Source: Candidatus Dormiibacterota bacterium (GTDB lineage: Bacteria > Chloroflexota > Dormibacteria > Aeolococcales > Aeolococcaceae). From it: a stretch of DNA of 9,351 nt. This document shows positions 1-9,219 of this stretch, piece by piece (the stretch's first letter is position 1; every line of letters begins with the position of its first letter). Made by a program: the position numbers and the translations under genes. The notes under the pieces were generated by a model. The model did not search any database. It worked only from the letters and a program-made list of their open reading frames with translations, and had not been told where the DNA came from. Where the stretch lies: NCBI GenBank assembly GCA_955651875.1, contig CATPAP010000091.1, positions 1 to 9,351 of the forward strand, given 5' to 3'.

Positions 1-64
1 ACGCGCTCAACACCACCGCGGCGAGCAGCCGCGTGCCCGACGAGCGCGAGCCGGCCGCATTCAC
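1..64 (-). CDS. Partial gene: N-terminus of a putative exported or membrane protein
   Basis: A GTG codon at 64-62 overlaps the stop of the upstream hydrolase gene in a GTGA arrangement. It opens a frame that stays open to the window edge and reads MNAAGSRSSGTRLLAAVVLSA. A short polar, Arg-containing start followed by a hydrophobic run (LLAAVVLSA) resembles the beginning of a signal peptide or first membrane segment. The alternative ATG at 60-58 closes after 17 codons, so it is less likely. Only 21 residues are visible and the function is unknown. The 4-base overlap would suggest translational coupling to the hydrolase. Confidence 0.42.
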   Translation of the reverse strand, partial: MNAAGSRSSGTRLLAAVVLSA

Positions 65-993
65 TCCGCGGCGGCGGCGGCGGCGCGTGTCGAGAGGTAA
101 CGGACGATGCCGGCGGCGTTGCTGTGCGCGCCGTTGAGCACCTCGAACTTCTCGCGCACCTCGTCGGGGAGATCCGCGGGCGCTGTCGCGAAGGCAGCGG
201 CGAATGCGGCGGCGACGTCGTCGATGCCCGCCTCCTCGCTCTCACGCATGGTGCGCTCGGCCACCTCCACCCACTCGTGGAGCATCGCCTCGGCCTCGCT
301 GAGAGTGGCGAGCGGCTCGTCGACCGGCCCGTAGTGGGTCAGGACGACGAGCTCCGGGCGCAGCTCAGCGAAGCGGCGCAGGCTGGCGGTCGCCTGCTCG
401 AGGTCGAAGTCCGGCGGCGGTGTGGCCGGGCGCAGGATGCCGAAGTCGGGCAGCTTGACCCCCACCGCGTCGCCCACCAGCAACGTGCCTGTCTGCTCGT
501 CGAGGACGGCGTGGTGGTGCTTGGCATGGCCGGGCGAGTCGACCATGGTGAGGAGGTGCCCGTCGCCGAGGTCGACGCGATGGCCGTCGGCCGCCGCGAC
601 GAGGCGATCCTCGGGCACCGGATGCATCCGCCCGTACAGCCCGTCGAGCATCGGGCCGTAGACGCGCGCGGCGCTGTCGATGAGCCTGGTCGGGTCGAGC
701 AGGTGGCGCGCGCCGCGCTCGTGCACGACCACCGTGGCGTTGGGGAACGCCATCGCCATGTCACCGACGCCGCCGGCATGGTCGAGATGGATGTGGGTGA
801 CGATGATCCAGCGCAGGTCGTTGGGACCGAGGCCCGCCGCGGTGAGCGCGTCGGTGACGGCGGCCACGCTGCTCTGGGAGCCGGTCTCCACCAGCGCGGG
901 CTGCGGTCCGTCGATGAGGAACCCCGCGGTCATGCGGTCCATACCCCCCAGCAGGGTGTCGATCTGGCGGATGCCGGGCGCGATCACCTCCAC
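61..993 (-). CDS. MBL-fold metallohydrolase (glyoxalase II-like, substrate unknown)
   Basis: This 310-residue soluble protein belongs to the metallo-beta-lactamase fold superfamily, whose members use one or two metal ions (usually zinc) to hydrolyse thioesters, lactones, phosphoesters and other substrates. The signature THIHLDH at residues 66-72 supplies H67, H69, D71 and H72. Further expected ligands are H156 in SPGHAKHHH, D175 in VGDAVG and H220 in LTHYGPV, so the metal site looks complete and the enzyme is probably active. The N-terminal half forms the usual beta-strand core (AGFLIDGPQPALVETG). From about residue 225 a helical, Ala/Glu-rich segment forms the C-terminus. There is no signal peptide, so it is probably cytosolic. 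The start is GTG; a second in-frame GTG lies two codons in. It follows the UPF0182 gene by 51 bases and overlaps the next gene by 4. The substrate cannot be told from sequence. Confidence 0.9.
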   Translation of the reverse strand: MEVIAPGIRQIDTLLGGMDRMTAGFLIDGPQPALVETGSQSSVAAVTDALTAAGLGPNDLRWIIVTHIHLDHAGGVGDMAMAFPNATVVVHERGARHLLDPTRLIDSAARVYGPMLDGLYGRMHPVPEDRLVAAADGHRVDLGDGHLLTMVDSPGHAKHHHAVLDEQTGTLLVGDAVGVKLPDFGILRPATPPPDFDLEQATASLRRFAELRPELVVLTHYGPVDEPLATLSEAEAMLHEWVEVAERTMRESEEAGIDDVAAAFAAAFATAPADLPDEVREKFEVLNGAHSNAAGIVRYLSTRAAAAAAE

Positions 994-999
994 GATCGC

Positions 1000-1005
1000 A
1001 GCCTA
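1000..1005 (-). promoter_or_regulatory. Probable -10 element of the MBL hydrolase gene
   Basis: Reading on the minus strand, TATAGGCT contains TAGGCT, a TANNNT hexamer that ends 6 bases before the GTG start at 993. No Shine-Dalgarno lies in the 6 intervening bases (GCGATC). With transcription starting about 7 bases after a -10, the message would begin at the start codon. No convincing -35 is visible. Confidence 0.4.
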
Positions 1006-1044
1006 TACAACCTGCCCAGCGTCCGGCCCGCGCCGCGCAGCGGG

Positions 1045-4000
1045 CTACGGGGTCGCGCTCGGTCTCGCGGTCGGAGTCGCGCTCGGCGACGGGGTGGCCG
1101 ACTGGCTCTGCTGGAGAAGCGCGGTGAGCTGGGTCGTGTCCGCCTTGACGGCGTCCTCCTCCTTGCCGAAGGTCGTGAAATCGTTCTTCTGCAGGGCTGC
1201 CTGTGCGGCCTGCTGATGATTGAGCAGGTCGTTGAGGAGGGCGAGCTCCTGCGCGGTGAACGTGGCCGGCGAGCCCGGCGTCTTGGTGGTCGGTGGTGGT
1301 GTGGTGGTGGTCGGCGTGGTCGTCGACGGGGTGGGCAGCCCGGGGATGGGTTGGGTGGTGTTGAGCAGGGTCTGCAGCGCCGCGCTGAAGGAGGCGCCCT
1401 GGGCGACCGCGTTCTGGGTGCCGACGATGACCTCATGGAGCTGCGGGAACGCCGTGCCGCCGGCCCCTCCCTGCGCGAGCACGTAGAGCGGGCGCACATA
1501 GAGGAACGAGTCGTTGTTGAAGGGCAGCACGATGACGTTGCCGAGGATCACCGACGAGCCGTGCTGGCTGAGCAGGCTCACCTCGGGGCTGATGATGGGA
1601 TCCGTGTTGATGTTGTTGTCGAACTGGAGAGGACCGAGCACGTTCACCGAGTTGTTGAGTGGCACCGCCACCAGCTTTGGATGCGCCGTGTTGGTGTAGT
1701 CCGACTGCGCGGCCAGCCACGCGGTCATGTTGTTGGCACCGCCTCCGCTCGAGCTCGCCGGTGAGAACGACTGGAAGAGCACGAAGCTGGGCTGGGAGTC
1801 GCCCGGCAGCGTGAGCTCGACGTAGTACGGCGTGGTGTCCTGCTGCTGCCCGTTGATCTGCTGCTGAGCGATGCGGTAGCGGTCGCTGCCGTTGAAGAAC
1901 ACCGAGGCGTTGGCGACGTGGACGTTGGCGTACACTTGGGCCTGCGCGGTGAAGAGGTCCTCGGGGTAGCGCAGGTGCGCGCGCAGCGAGGCGGGCATGG
2001 TGTCGAGGGGCTTCAGCAGGCCGGGGTAGATGCCGTTCCATGCCGCTGTGATGGGCTCATTGAGGTCGACCGCGTACAGCGTGGTCGCGCACGTCCTGGC
2101 GTCCACCACCGCCTTGACGGCGTTGCGCATGTACGAGGCTCCGTTCTGCACCGTCGACTCCGGGAAGCGGTCCGTCTTGACGTATGCATCGGCGACGTAG
2201 TCGAGGTGGCCGGTGGAGCCGTCCACCACCACGTAGGGGTCGCCGTCGACGTGGAGGAAGGGCGCGATGCTCGTGATGCGGTCCTTGATCTCGCGATGCA
2301 CGAGCACCCGGCTGTTGGCGGTCAGGGAGTTGTTGAGGAAGAGGTCGAGGCTGCCGAACGAGTCCACCGATACGGCGAGCTTGTCGACGGGGTTGCTCAC
2401 CTGGATGCCCCGCATCTCGCTGCCCGCGTGGAAGGTGGCGTCACCGCCGCCGGCGGGGTAGTCGAACTCGCTCTGCTGGGTGCCCGTCACCACCGGCTGC
2501 GTCGTCGACAGCCCGCAGTAGATGCGCGGGTCACCGGCCGCGCCGTCGAAGCTCAGCCCGGGCGGTGCGGTGGGCGCCACCTGCTTCATCGGCTGCTGGC
2601 CGACGAGGACCTGCGGCTTTCCCTCGGCGGCGACCGCGTTGACCGACACGGCGGTGATCCCGTAGCCGTGTGTGTAGTTGAGCGCCGCGTTGATGAACGA
2701 CGAGTTGGGGACGTCGTTCTCGGCGATCTCGCGCGGGCCGAGCATGACCTCGGTGTCGCCGCCGCCGCCGGCCGCCGGGTAGCGGTCGACGGTGATGGTC
2801 GGGTACGTCTGGTAGCTGCGGCTGCGGTCGATCTGCGCGAACGTGTCGGGCAGCTGGGTGGTGTCCTGGATGCGCACGTTGCGCAGCGTGCCCGGGTCGG
2901 CGGCGAGGTCGGAAAGCGTCGGAGCGCCGACGCTGCCGAAGGTGCGCACGTCGACATTGGACGGCTGCAGCGCCCACGCGTAGCGGCTGGTGGTCAGGTA
3001 GTCGTTGATCGACGGCGTCTGGGCGACCTGTGCGTTGGGGTTGACGGACGCGCCCTGATAGATGAGCGCGGGGACGCCCTGGACGACTCCCGCGAGGACG
3101 AGCCAGCCGATCAGCGTGCTCGCGAACACCGCGGCGTTGGATGCGCCGGAGCGGGTCCGCCGTACGAAGACGAGCGCAAGCGTGAGCGCGGCGAGAGCGA
3201 GGGCTACCCACTGCAGGACCCCGAGCACCGGGCGGGTGACGTTGCGCTGGGTGGCGTCGAGCCCGACGAAATTGTTGTGCTGGGAGGTGGCCAGGTGGTA
3301 CACACCGAAATGCGCCCCGACGGCAGCGAGCACGAAGATGCCGGCGAGGCACACGCCCGCGTGGGTGACCGCAGAGCGGAAGCCGTCCTCGAAGCTGCGT
3401 CCCTCAGGCGGCTTCAGGGGGATGGCAACCTCGGCCGGCGCGTTGGCCAGCGAGAACGACGCGGCGGCGAGCCCGATGGCTCCGAGAAGGCCGACGATGG
3501 CCACTGCCCAGAGCAGGCCCTGGACGTCGTCGAGGACGGGCAGGGTGAAGATGAAGAACGAGTAGTCCTGGTGGAAGACGGGATCCTGGGCGCCGAACGA
3601 CTGGCCGTGCAGCCAGAGGAGCACGTCCTGCCACTGGCCGGCGAGGAAGGCACCCCCGGCGAGGCCCGCGATGACCGCGACGGCGATGCCTACCCAGAAG
3701 GCGATCCGCCCGCCGTACCTGTCGAGGTTGCGCGCCGCACGCATCCAGCCGTAGATGCTCAGGGCGACGCCGCCGCCCGTGATCAGCGCGCCGATCACAA
3801 AGAGGATGGTCTGTGCTAGGAACGGGGTCCAGAAGACGTTGGTGTGGTTGAGGCTGGCGTAGTAGAGGTAGCTGGCGCGCAGCCCCAGGAGCCAGCGTCC
3901 CAGCACCGCGATGATGACAAGCGCCACCACCACGATGGCGGCGATGCGCCGTCCGCGACGACGCTCCGGGGGTCCGCCGCCAGAACGCACCACGCGCGGA

Positions 4001-4050
4001 CCGCGCCGCCGCCGGAGGATCTCCTCGGGATCGAAGCCGAATGCACTCAC
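1045..4050 (-). CDS. UPF0182 family large integral membrane protein, function unknown
   Basis: This 1001-residue protein is a full-length UPF0182 member; the family's biochemical role is not established. A basic cytosolic N-terminus (residues 1-35) precedes about seven predicted membrane segments at roughly 36-55, 78-100, 115-137, 175-198, 231-250, 275-296 and 307-327. A large, presumably external domain of about 570 residues follows. Family motifs seen in order include QDPVFHQDYSFFIFTLP (155-171), LNYTHGYGITA (457-467), YCGLSTTQPVV...EFDYP (511-531), SRVLVHREIKDRITSIAPFL (580-599), MRNAVKAVVDA (641-651), LRAHLRYPEDLF (689-700) and the INTDPIISPE region (814-823). A Thr/Pro-rich linker (906-923), a charged helical segment (about 930-982) and a Ser/Ala/Thr/Pro tail close the protein. 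C512 and C654 are the only cysteines outside the membrane part. The GTG start gives the basic N-terminus; no Shine-Dalgarno precedes it. It lies 70 bases after the small gene on the same strand. Confidence 0.93.
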   Translation of the reverse strand: MSAFGFDPEEILRRRRGPRVVRSGGGPPERRRGRRIAAIVVVALVIIAVLGRWLLGLRASYLYYASLNHTNVFWTPFLAQTILFVIGALITGGGVALSIYGWMRAARNLDRYGGRIAFWVGIAVAVIAGLAGGAFLAGQWQDVLLWLHGQSFGAQDPVFHQDYSFFIFTLPVLDDVQGLLWAVAIVGLLGAIGLAAASFSLANAPAEVAIPLKPPEGRSFEDGFRSAVTHAGVCLAGIFVLAAVGAHFGVYHLATSQHNNFVGLDATQRNVTRPVLGVLQWVALALAALTLALVFVRRTRSGASNAAVFASTLIGWLVLAGVVQGVPALIYQGASVNPNAQVAQTPSINDYLTTSRYAWALQPSNVDVRTFGSVGAPTLSDLAADPGTLRNVRIQDTTQLPDTFAQIDRSRSYQTYPTITVDRYPAAGGGGDTEVMLGPREIAENDVPNSSFINAALNYTHGYGITAVSVNAVAAEGKPQVLVGQQPMKQVAPTAPPGLSFDGAAGDPRIYCGLSTTQPVVTGTQQSEFDYPAGGGDATFHAGSEMRGIQVSNPVDKLAVSVDSFGSLDLFLNNSLTANSRVLVHREIKDRITSIAPFLHVDGDPYVVVDGSTGHLDYVADAYVKTDRFPESTVQNGASYMRNAVKAVVDARTCATTLYAVDLNEPITAAWNGIYPGLLKPLDTMPASLRAHLRYPEDLFTAQAQVYANVHVANASVFFNGSDRYRIAQQQINGQQQDTTPYYVELTLPGDSQPSFVLFQSFSPASSSGGGANNMTAWLAAQSDYTNTAHPKLVAVPLNNSVNVLGPLQFDNNINTDPIISPEVSLLSQHGSSVILGNVIVLPFNNDSFLYVRPLYVLAQGGAGGTAFPQLHEVIVGTQNAVAQGASFSAALQTLLNTTQPIPGLPTPSTTTPTTTTPPPTTKTPGSPATFTAQELALLNDLLNHQQAAQAALQKNDFTTFGKEEDAVKADTTQLTALLQQSQSATPSPSATPTARPSATP
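1284..1335 (-). repeat. Low-complexity Thr/Pro-coding tract in the UPF0182 gene
   Basis: On the + strand this stretch is a run of GGT/GTGGT units. On the coding strand it is an ACC/CCA-type tract encoding residues 906-923 of the membrane protein, almost entirely Thr and Pro. It probably forms an extended linker between the folded external domain and the helical C-terminal segment. Such tracts are prone to length change by slippage. Confidence 0.6.
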
Positions 4051-4059
4051 GTGGCGCGG

Positions 4060-4065
4060 AGTGTA
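4060..4065 (-). promoter_or_regulatory. Probable -10 element of the UPF0182 gene
   Basis: TACACT on the minus strand matches TANNNT (4 of 6 to TATAAT) and ends 9 bases before the GTG start at 4050. The 9 bases between (CCGCGCCAC) contain no Shine-Dalgarno. No convincing -35 is present at the usual distance. Confidence 0.38.
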
Positions 4066-4120
4066 GCCCGCGCCGCGTCGCGAACCGCCGCCCTCAAGCG
4101 CTCGCGGGCCGCCGGCCGGG

Positions 4121-4420
4121 TCACCGACGCTGCAAAAGCAGTCTCACGTCGAAGGGATCGCGGCGGCGGCGCACCCGGCGCGTCACCTCCGGGCGCACCT
4201 GGATCATGTACGGCTCCTGCTGGCGGAGCACCTCCTCGATGGCGTCGGCGATGAGCATGCCCTCGCGGATGGTCGGCACGCGCTCGCCGAGCGCCTCGGC
4301 CATGCCCGCGGTCACCATGGTGTGGTCGAGCTCATGCGCCTGCTCGAGGATGGTCAGGCAGTCGTCGAGGCGGCGCAGGCGGACACGCCGCTCCTCTCCC
4401 CCGCTGTCCAGCTGGACCAT
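4121..4420 (-). CDS. Small conserved-looking hypothetical protein between uvrA and the UPF0182 gene
   Basis: I do not recognise this protein. It is about 99 residues from ATG at 4420 (MVQLDSGGEE...), or 102 from an in-frame GTG at 4429. I prefer the ATG because the GTG overlaps a -10-like hexamer at 4428-4433 that sits 7 bases before the ATG. The protein is charged, with predicted helices around LDDCLTILEQAHELDH and REGMLIADAIEEVLRQQ, and a very basic C-terminus (RRVRRRRDPFDVRLLLQRR). It has one cysteine, no membrane segment and no signal peptide. The basic tail could bind nucleic acid or an acidic partner, but that is only a guess. It starts a few dozen bases after the uvrA stop on the same strand. 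Codon use matches its neighbours and no competing gene occupies the region, which supports it being real. Confidence 0.68.
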   Translation of the reverse strand: MVQLDSGGEERRVRLRRLDDCLTILEQAHELDHTMVTAGMAEALGERVPTIREGMLIADAIEEVLRQQEPYMIQVRPEVTRRVRRRRDPFDVRLLLQRR

Positions 4421-4427
4421 GCGCTCC

Positions 4428-4433
4428 ACGGTA
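4428..4433 (-). promoter_or_regulatory. Probable -10 element of the small hypothetical gene
   Basis: TACCGT on the minus strand fits TANNNT and ends 7 bases before the ATG at 4420, the spacing expected if the message begins at the start codon. A GGAG follows only 3 bases before the ATG, which is too close for a good Shine-Dalgarno. This site lies in the 38-base gap after uvrA. Confidence 0.33.
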
Positions 4434-4467
4434 CCGCATGCATCGATGTCGCGCCAGCCGCGCCCGT

Positions 4468-7392
<2,925 letters not shown>

Positions 7393-7401
7393 GGACCGTT
7401 A

Positions 7402-7407
7402 AGCGTA
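7402..7407 (-). promoter_or_regulatory. Probable -10 element of uvrA
   Basis: TACGCT on the minus strand fits TANNNT and ends 9 bases before the uvrA ATG at 7392. The intervening TAACGGTCC has no Shine-Dalgarno. The LexA-like site begins 3 bases upstream of this hexamer, where a bound repressor would cover the spacer of the promoter. No good -35 is visible. Confidence 0.4.
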
Positions 7408-7409
7408 AC

Positions 7410-7423
7410 CGCACATGCGTTCC
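7410..7423. promoter_or_regulatory. Candidate LexA (SOS) box upstream of uvrA
   Basis: The + strand reads CGCACATGCGTTCC. Compared with the Bacillus-type LexA consensus CGAACRNRYGTTYC it agrees at 13 of 14 positions, the exception being C for A at position 3. The GAAC-N4-GTTC core therefore has one perfect and one 3-of-4 half-site. It is placed between the likely -35 and -10 regions of uvrA, a gene known to be SOS-induced in many bacteria. The msrA start is about 90 bases away on the other side. That LexA binds here is inferred from the motif match and context. Confidence 0.5.
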
Positions 7424-7501
7424 CGCCGTCCCGGCCCAGGCGATCCGGCGACCCGCGACGTGCGCGGTGTGAATCGGCCCACACACGGGCACAATGGAGA
7501 C

Positions 7502-7508
7502 AGGAGGT
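7502..7508 (+). promoter_or_regulatory. Ribosome binding site of msrA
   Basis: AGGAGGT lies 4 bases before ATG at 7513. It decides the start: the frame is open further upstream to 7351 but those codons run antisense into uvrA and have no such site. It also contrasts with the minus-strand genes here, which lack a Shine-Dalgarno. Confidence 0.85.
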
Positions 7509-7512
7509 CCCC

Positions 7513-8172
7513 ATGTTCAGCTTTCTCTCGTCCCACAAGACCCGGCCGGTATCCGCCGACGAGGCCCTCTCCGGTCGCTCCGAGCCGATGCCGGTGACGG
7601 CGGTGCACCGCGTCAACCGCCGGTCCATGGTCCCGCCCTACCCGCAGGGGATGGAGACGGCGATCTTCGGCATGGGGTGCTTCTGGGGTGCCGAGCGCCT
7701 CTTCTGGACCATCGACGGGGTGTGGGTGACCGCGGTCGGGTACGCCGGCGGCTTCACTCCCAACCCCACTTACGAGGAGGTGTGCTCCGCGAAGACCGGC
7801 CACGCCGAGGTCGTCCTCGTCGTGTTCGACCCCGACAAGGTGTCGTACGAGAAGCTGCTCAGCACCTTCTGGGAGGAGCACGACCCCACCCAGGGGATGC
7901 GCCAGGGCAACGACGTCGGTACCCAGTACCGGAGCCTCATCGGTACCTTCGGCCCCTCGCAGGCGACCACCGTCGAGCGCTCCGCGGCGACGTACCAGCA
8001 GCGTCTCTCCGCCGCCGGCAAGGGCGATATCAGCACCGAGGTCGCCGATTCCCCGGCCTTCTACTTCGCCGAGCCGTACCACCAGCAGTACCTGGACTCG
8101 AACCCCGGCGGCTACTGCGGCCTCCAGGGCACTGGCGTGAGCTGCCCGATCGGCAGCGGGGTCAGCAACTAG
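7513..8172 (+). CDS. msrA: Peptide-methionine (S)-S-oxide reductase MsrA
   Basis: MsrA reduces the S epimer of methionine sulfoxide in proteins or free methionine, with thioredoxin as the usual electron source. The 219-residue protein has the active-site motif GCFWG with catalytic C56. Downstream are GHAEV (E99), GNDVGTQYRS (about 132-141) and the C-terminal GYCGLQGTGVSCPIG carrying resolving/recycling cysteines C202 and C211. C91 corresponds by position to an additional cysteine of the E. coli enzyme. The N-terminal extension of about 45 residues, with GRSEPMPV, resembles the longer E. coli-type MsrA rather than the short form. There is no signal peptide, so it is probably cytosolic. The start is fixed by AGGAGGT. 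The gene is divergent from uvrA and convergent with the FemX-like gene, their stop codons overlapping. No msrB or thioredoxin gene is in the window. Confidence 0.97.
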   Translation: MFSFLSSHKTRPVSADEALSGRSEPMPVTAVHRVNRRSMVPPYPQGMETAIFGMGCFWGAERLFWTIDGVWVTAVGYAGGFTPNPTYEEVCSAKTGHAEVVLVVFDPDKVSYEKLLSTFWEEHDPTQGMRQGNDVGTQYRSLIGTFGPSQATTVERSAATYQQRLSAAGKGDISTEVADSPAFYFAEPYHQQYLDSNPGGYCGLQGTGVSCPIGSGVSN

Positions 8173-9128
8173 CCGCGCAGCCCGCGCGCGAGGGAGAAGA
8201 GGCGGGCGGCCAGCGGCCGCACCGTCATCTCCCAGGTGCCGGAGTTGCTCTGTGGCGTGCCGCCGAAGCCACGCTTGAACGCGGTGACCCCACTCCAGGC
8301 GTGGTCGGGCCCGGCGTCAGGCGGCGCCGCGCCCCAGAAATCGAAGTGGATGCGGCCGTCCTCGCGGGCGTCGAGGATCGTCTGCCACACCAGCGGGGGC
8401 GCCGGCATCAGCTTGAGCGACTCGGTGGCGGTGGCGCCGAACGCGTAGTACCGCGTCGGGCCGAAGTCGAACACCAACGCACACGCGGCGGGCACGTCGC
8501 CGGCCATGGCGAAGTACAGGGAGGCTTCACCGGTGGGGAGCAGCTCCTCGGCCACGGCGCCGAAGTAAGGATCATCAAAGGAGAAGAACCCGCCGCGCTC
8601 CTCGGTCTGGCGCAGGAGGCGCACGAAGTCCGCCATGCGGGCTGGCTCCTGCGAGCGCTCGATGCGCAGCCCCCTCCGGTCCGCCGAGTTGATGCGCGAT
8701 CTGTGCCCACTGTTGAGGCCGGCCCGCAGCGTCTCCTCGTCGACGTCGAGGCGCAGCACCAGCGTGTGCTCGTACTGTCGCGAACGCACACGGCGCGCCC
8801 CTATGGCTGTGATGTCCGTCGCAGCGCCGGCGCTCGGTTCGAAGCGCACGAACGCGCAGCCCAGGCGGTGCGCGCGCGTCCGCGCCGCGACCATCGCCGC
8901 GGGAAGCGCCGCCGCGTTGCGCAGGGAGGGGCCGAAGGGCAGGTACAGGTAGCCGAACGGGCCGGAGCGACGCACCACCCCGAGCCAGCACCAGTCGCGG
9001 TGGGCGCCGACGACCACGCGGTTGCCCAACCGTTCCTGCACTCGTGCCCACCCGCTGCTCTGCAAGACATGACCACCAAGGGACAGGACGCCCTCGTCCC
9101 AGCCCTCCGGTATGTACGCCGCCGTCAC
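8169..9128 (-). CDS. FemX/FemAB-type peptidoglycan bridge aminoacyltransferase (GNAT fold)
   Basis: FemAB-family enzymes transfer an amino acid from aminoacyl-tRNA to the lysine or diamino acid of lipid II, building the peptidoglycan cross-bridge at the cytoplasmic membrane face. The 319-residue protein shows family features in order: LQSSGWARVQERLG (22-35), LYLPFGPSLR (61-70), FVRFEP (93-98), a QYEHTLVLRLDVDEETLRAG...HRSRINSADRRGLRI block (118-156), YYAFGA (227-232), HFDFWGAAP (261-269) and VTAFKRGFGG (281-290). The length fits two GNAT subdomains without the coiled-coil arm of staphylococcal FemA, closer to Weissella FemX. There is no membrane segment. The start is GTG with no Shine-Dalgarno. 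Which amino acid is added cannot be told; a related N-acyltransferase acting on another substrate is possible. The stop overlaps that of msrA. Confidence 0.85.
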   Translation of the reverse strand: MTAAYIPEGWDEGVLSLGGHVLQSSGWARVQERLGNRVVVGAHRDWCWLGVVRRSGPFGYLYLPFGPSLRNAAALPAAMVAARTRAHRLGCAFVRFEPSAGAATDITAIGARRVRSRQYEHTLVLRLDVDEETLRAGLNSGHRSRINSADRRGLRIERSQEPARMADFVRLLRQTEERGGFFSFDDPYFGAVAEELLPTGEASLYFAMAGDVPAACALVFDFGPTRYYAFGATATESLKLMPAPPLVWQTILDAREDGRIHFDFWGAAPPDAGPDHAWSGVTAFKRGFGGTPQSNSGTWEMTVRPLAARLFSLARGLRG

Positions 9129-9135
9129 CTGCCGG

Positions 9136-9162
9136 AACCTAACACAGCAGAAAGCGTGGCAA
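9136..9162 (-). promoter_or_regulatory. Probable promoter of the FemX-like gene, leaderless geometry
   Basis: On the minus strand TTGCCA (9162-9157, 5 of 6 to TTGACA) is followed after 15 bases by TAGGTT (9141-9136, TANNNT). The -10 ends 7 bases before the GTG start at 9128, so transcription would begin at or very near the start codon. The 15-base spacer is shorter than the ideal 17. This is the only minus-strand start in the window with a recognisable -35. Confidence 0.42.
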
Positions 9163-9187
9163 CGAAAACCACACCGGGCGCTATGCC

Positions 9188-9218
9188 GATGGTCGCAGGC
9201 TCGGGATGGCTCGCAGGC
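9188..9218. repeat. Imperfect direct repeat upstream of the FemX-like gene
   Basis: GATGGTCGCAGGC (9188-9200) and GATGGCTCGCAGGC (9205-9218) are identical apart from one inserted base, separated by TCGG. The pair lies between the stop of the upstream gene and the predicted FemX promoter, about 25 bases upstream of its -35. It could be a regulator-binding site or a chance duplication. Confidence 0.45.
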
Positions 9219-9219
9219 C

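Noticed and set aside
2..60. Possible + strand coding at the left edge
   Set aside because: The + frames run antisense into the hydrolase C-terminus and turn into Arg-rich low complexity; the minus-strand GTG frame is more plausible.
1918..3819. Long + strand open frame (about 633 codons) opposite the UPF0182 gene
   Set aside because: Same artefact; the minus strand carries the conserved UPF0182 motifs throughout, and this frame shows no domain or start signal.
4436..4448. Cluster of small palindromes (GCATGC, ATGCAT, CATCGATG) after uvrA
   Set aside because: Overlapping 6-8 base palindromes without a stem-loop plus T-tract; not a terminator and likely chance.
7467..7484. GTGTG-N8-CACAC inverted repeat in the uvrA-msrA intergenic region
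   Set aside because: Only 5 bp per arm, with no extension and no recognised operator; too short to claim.
7490..7495. CACAAT as a -10 element for msrA
   Set aside because: Only 4 of 6 matches, no -35 at the right distance, and transcription starting there would place the Shine-Dalgarno at the very 5' end.
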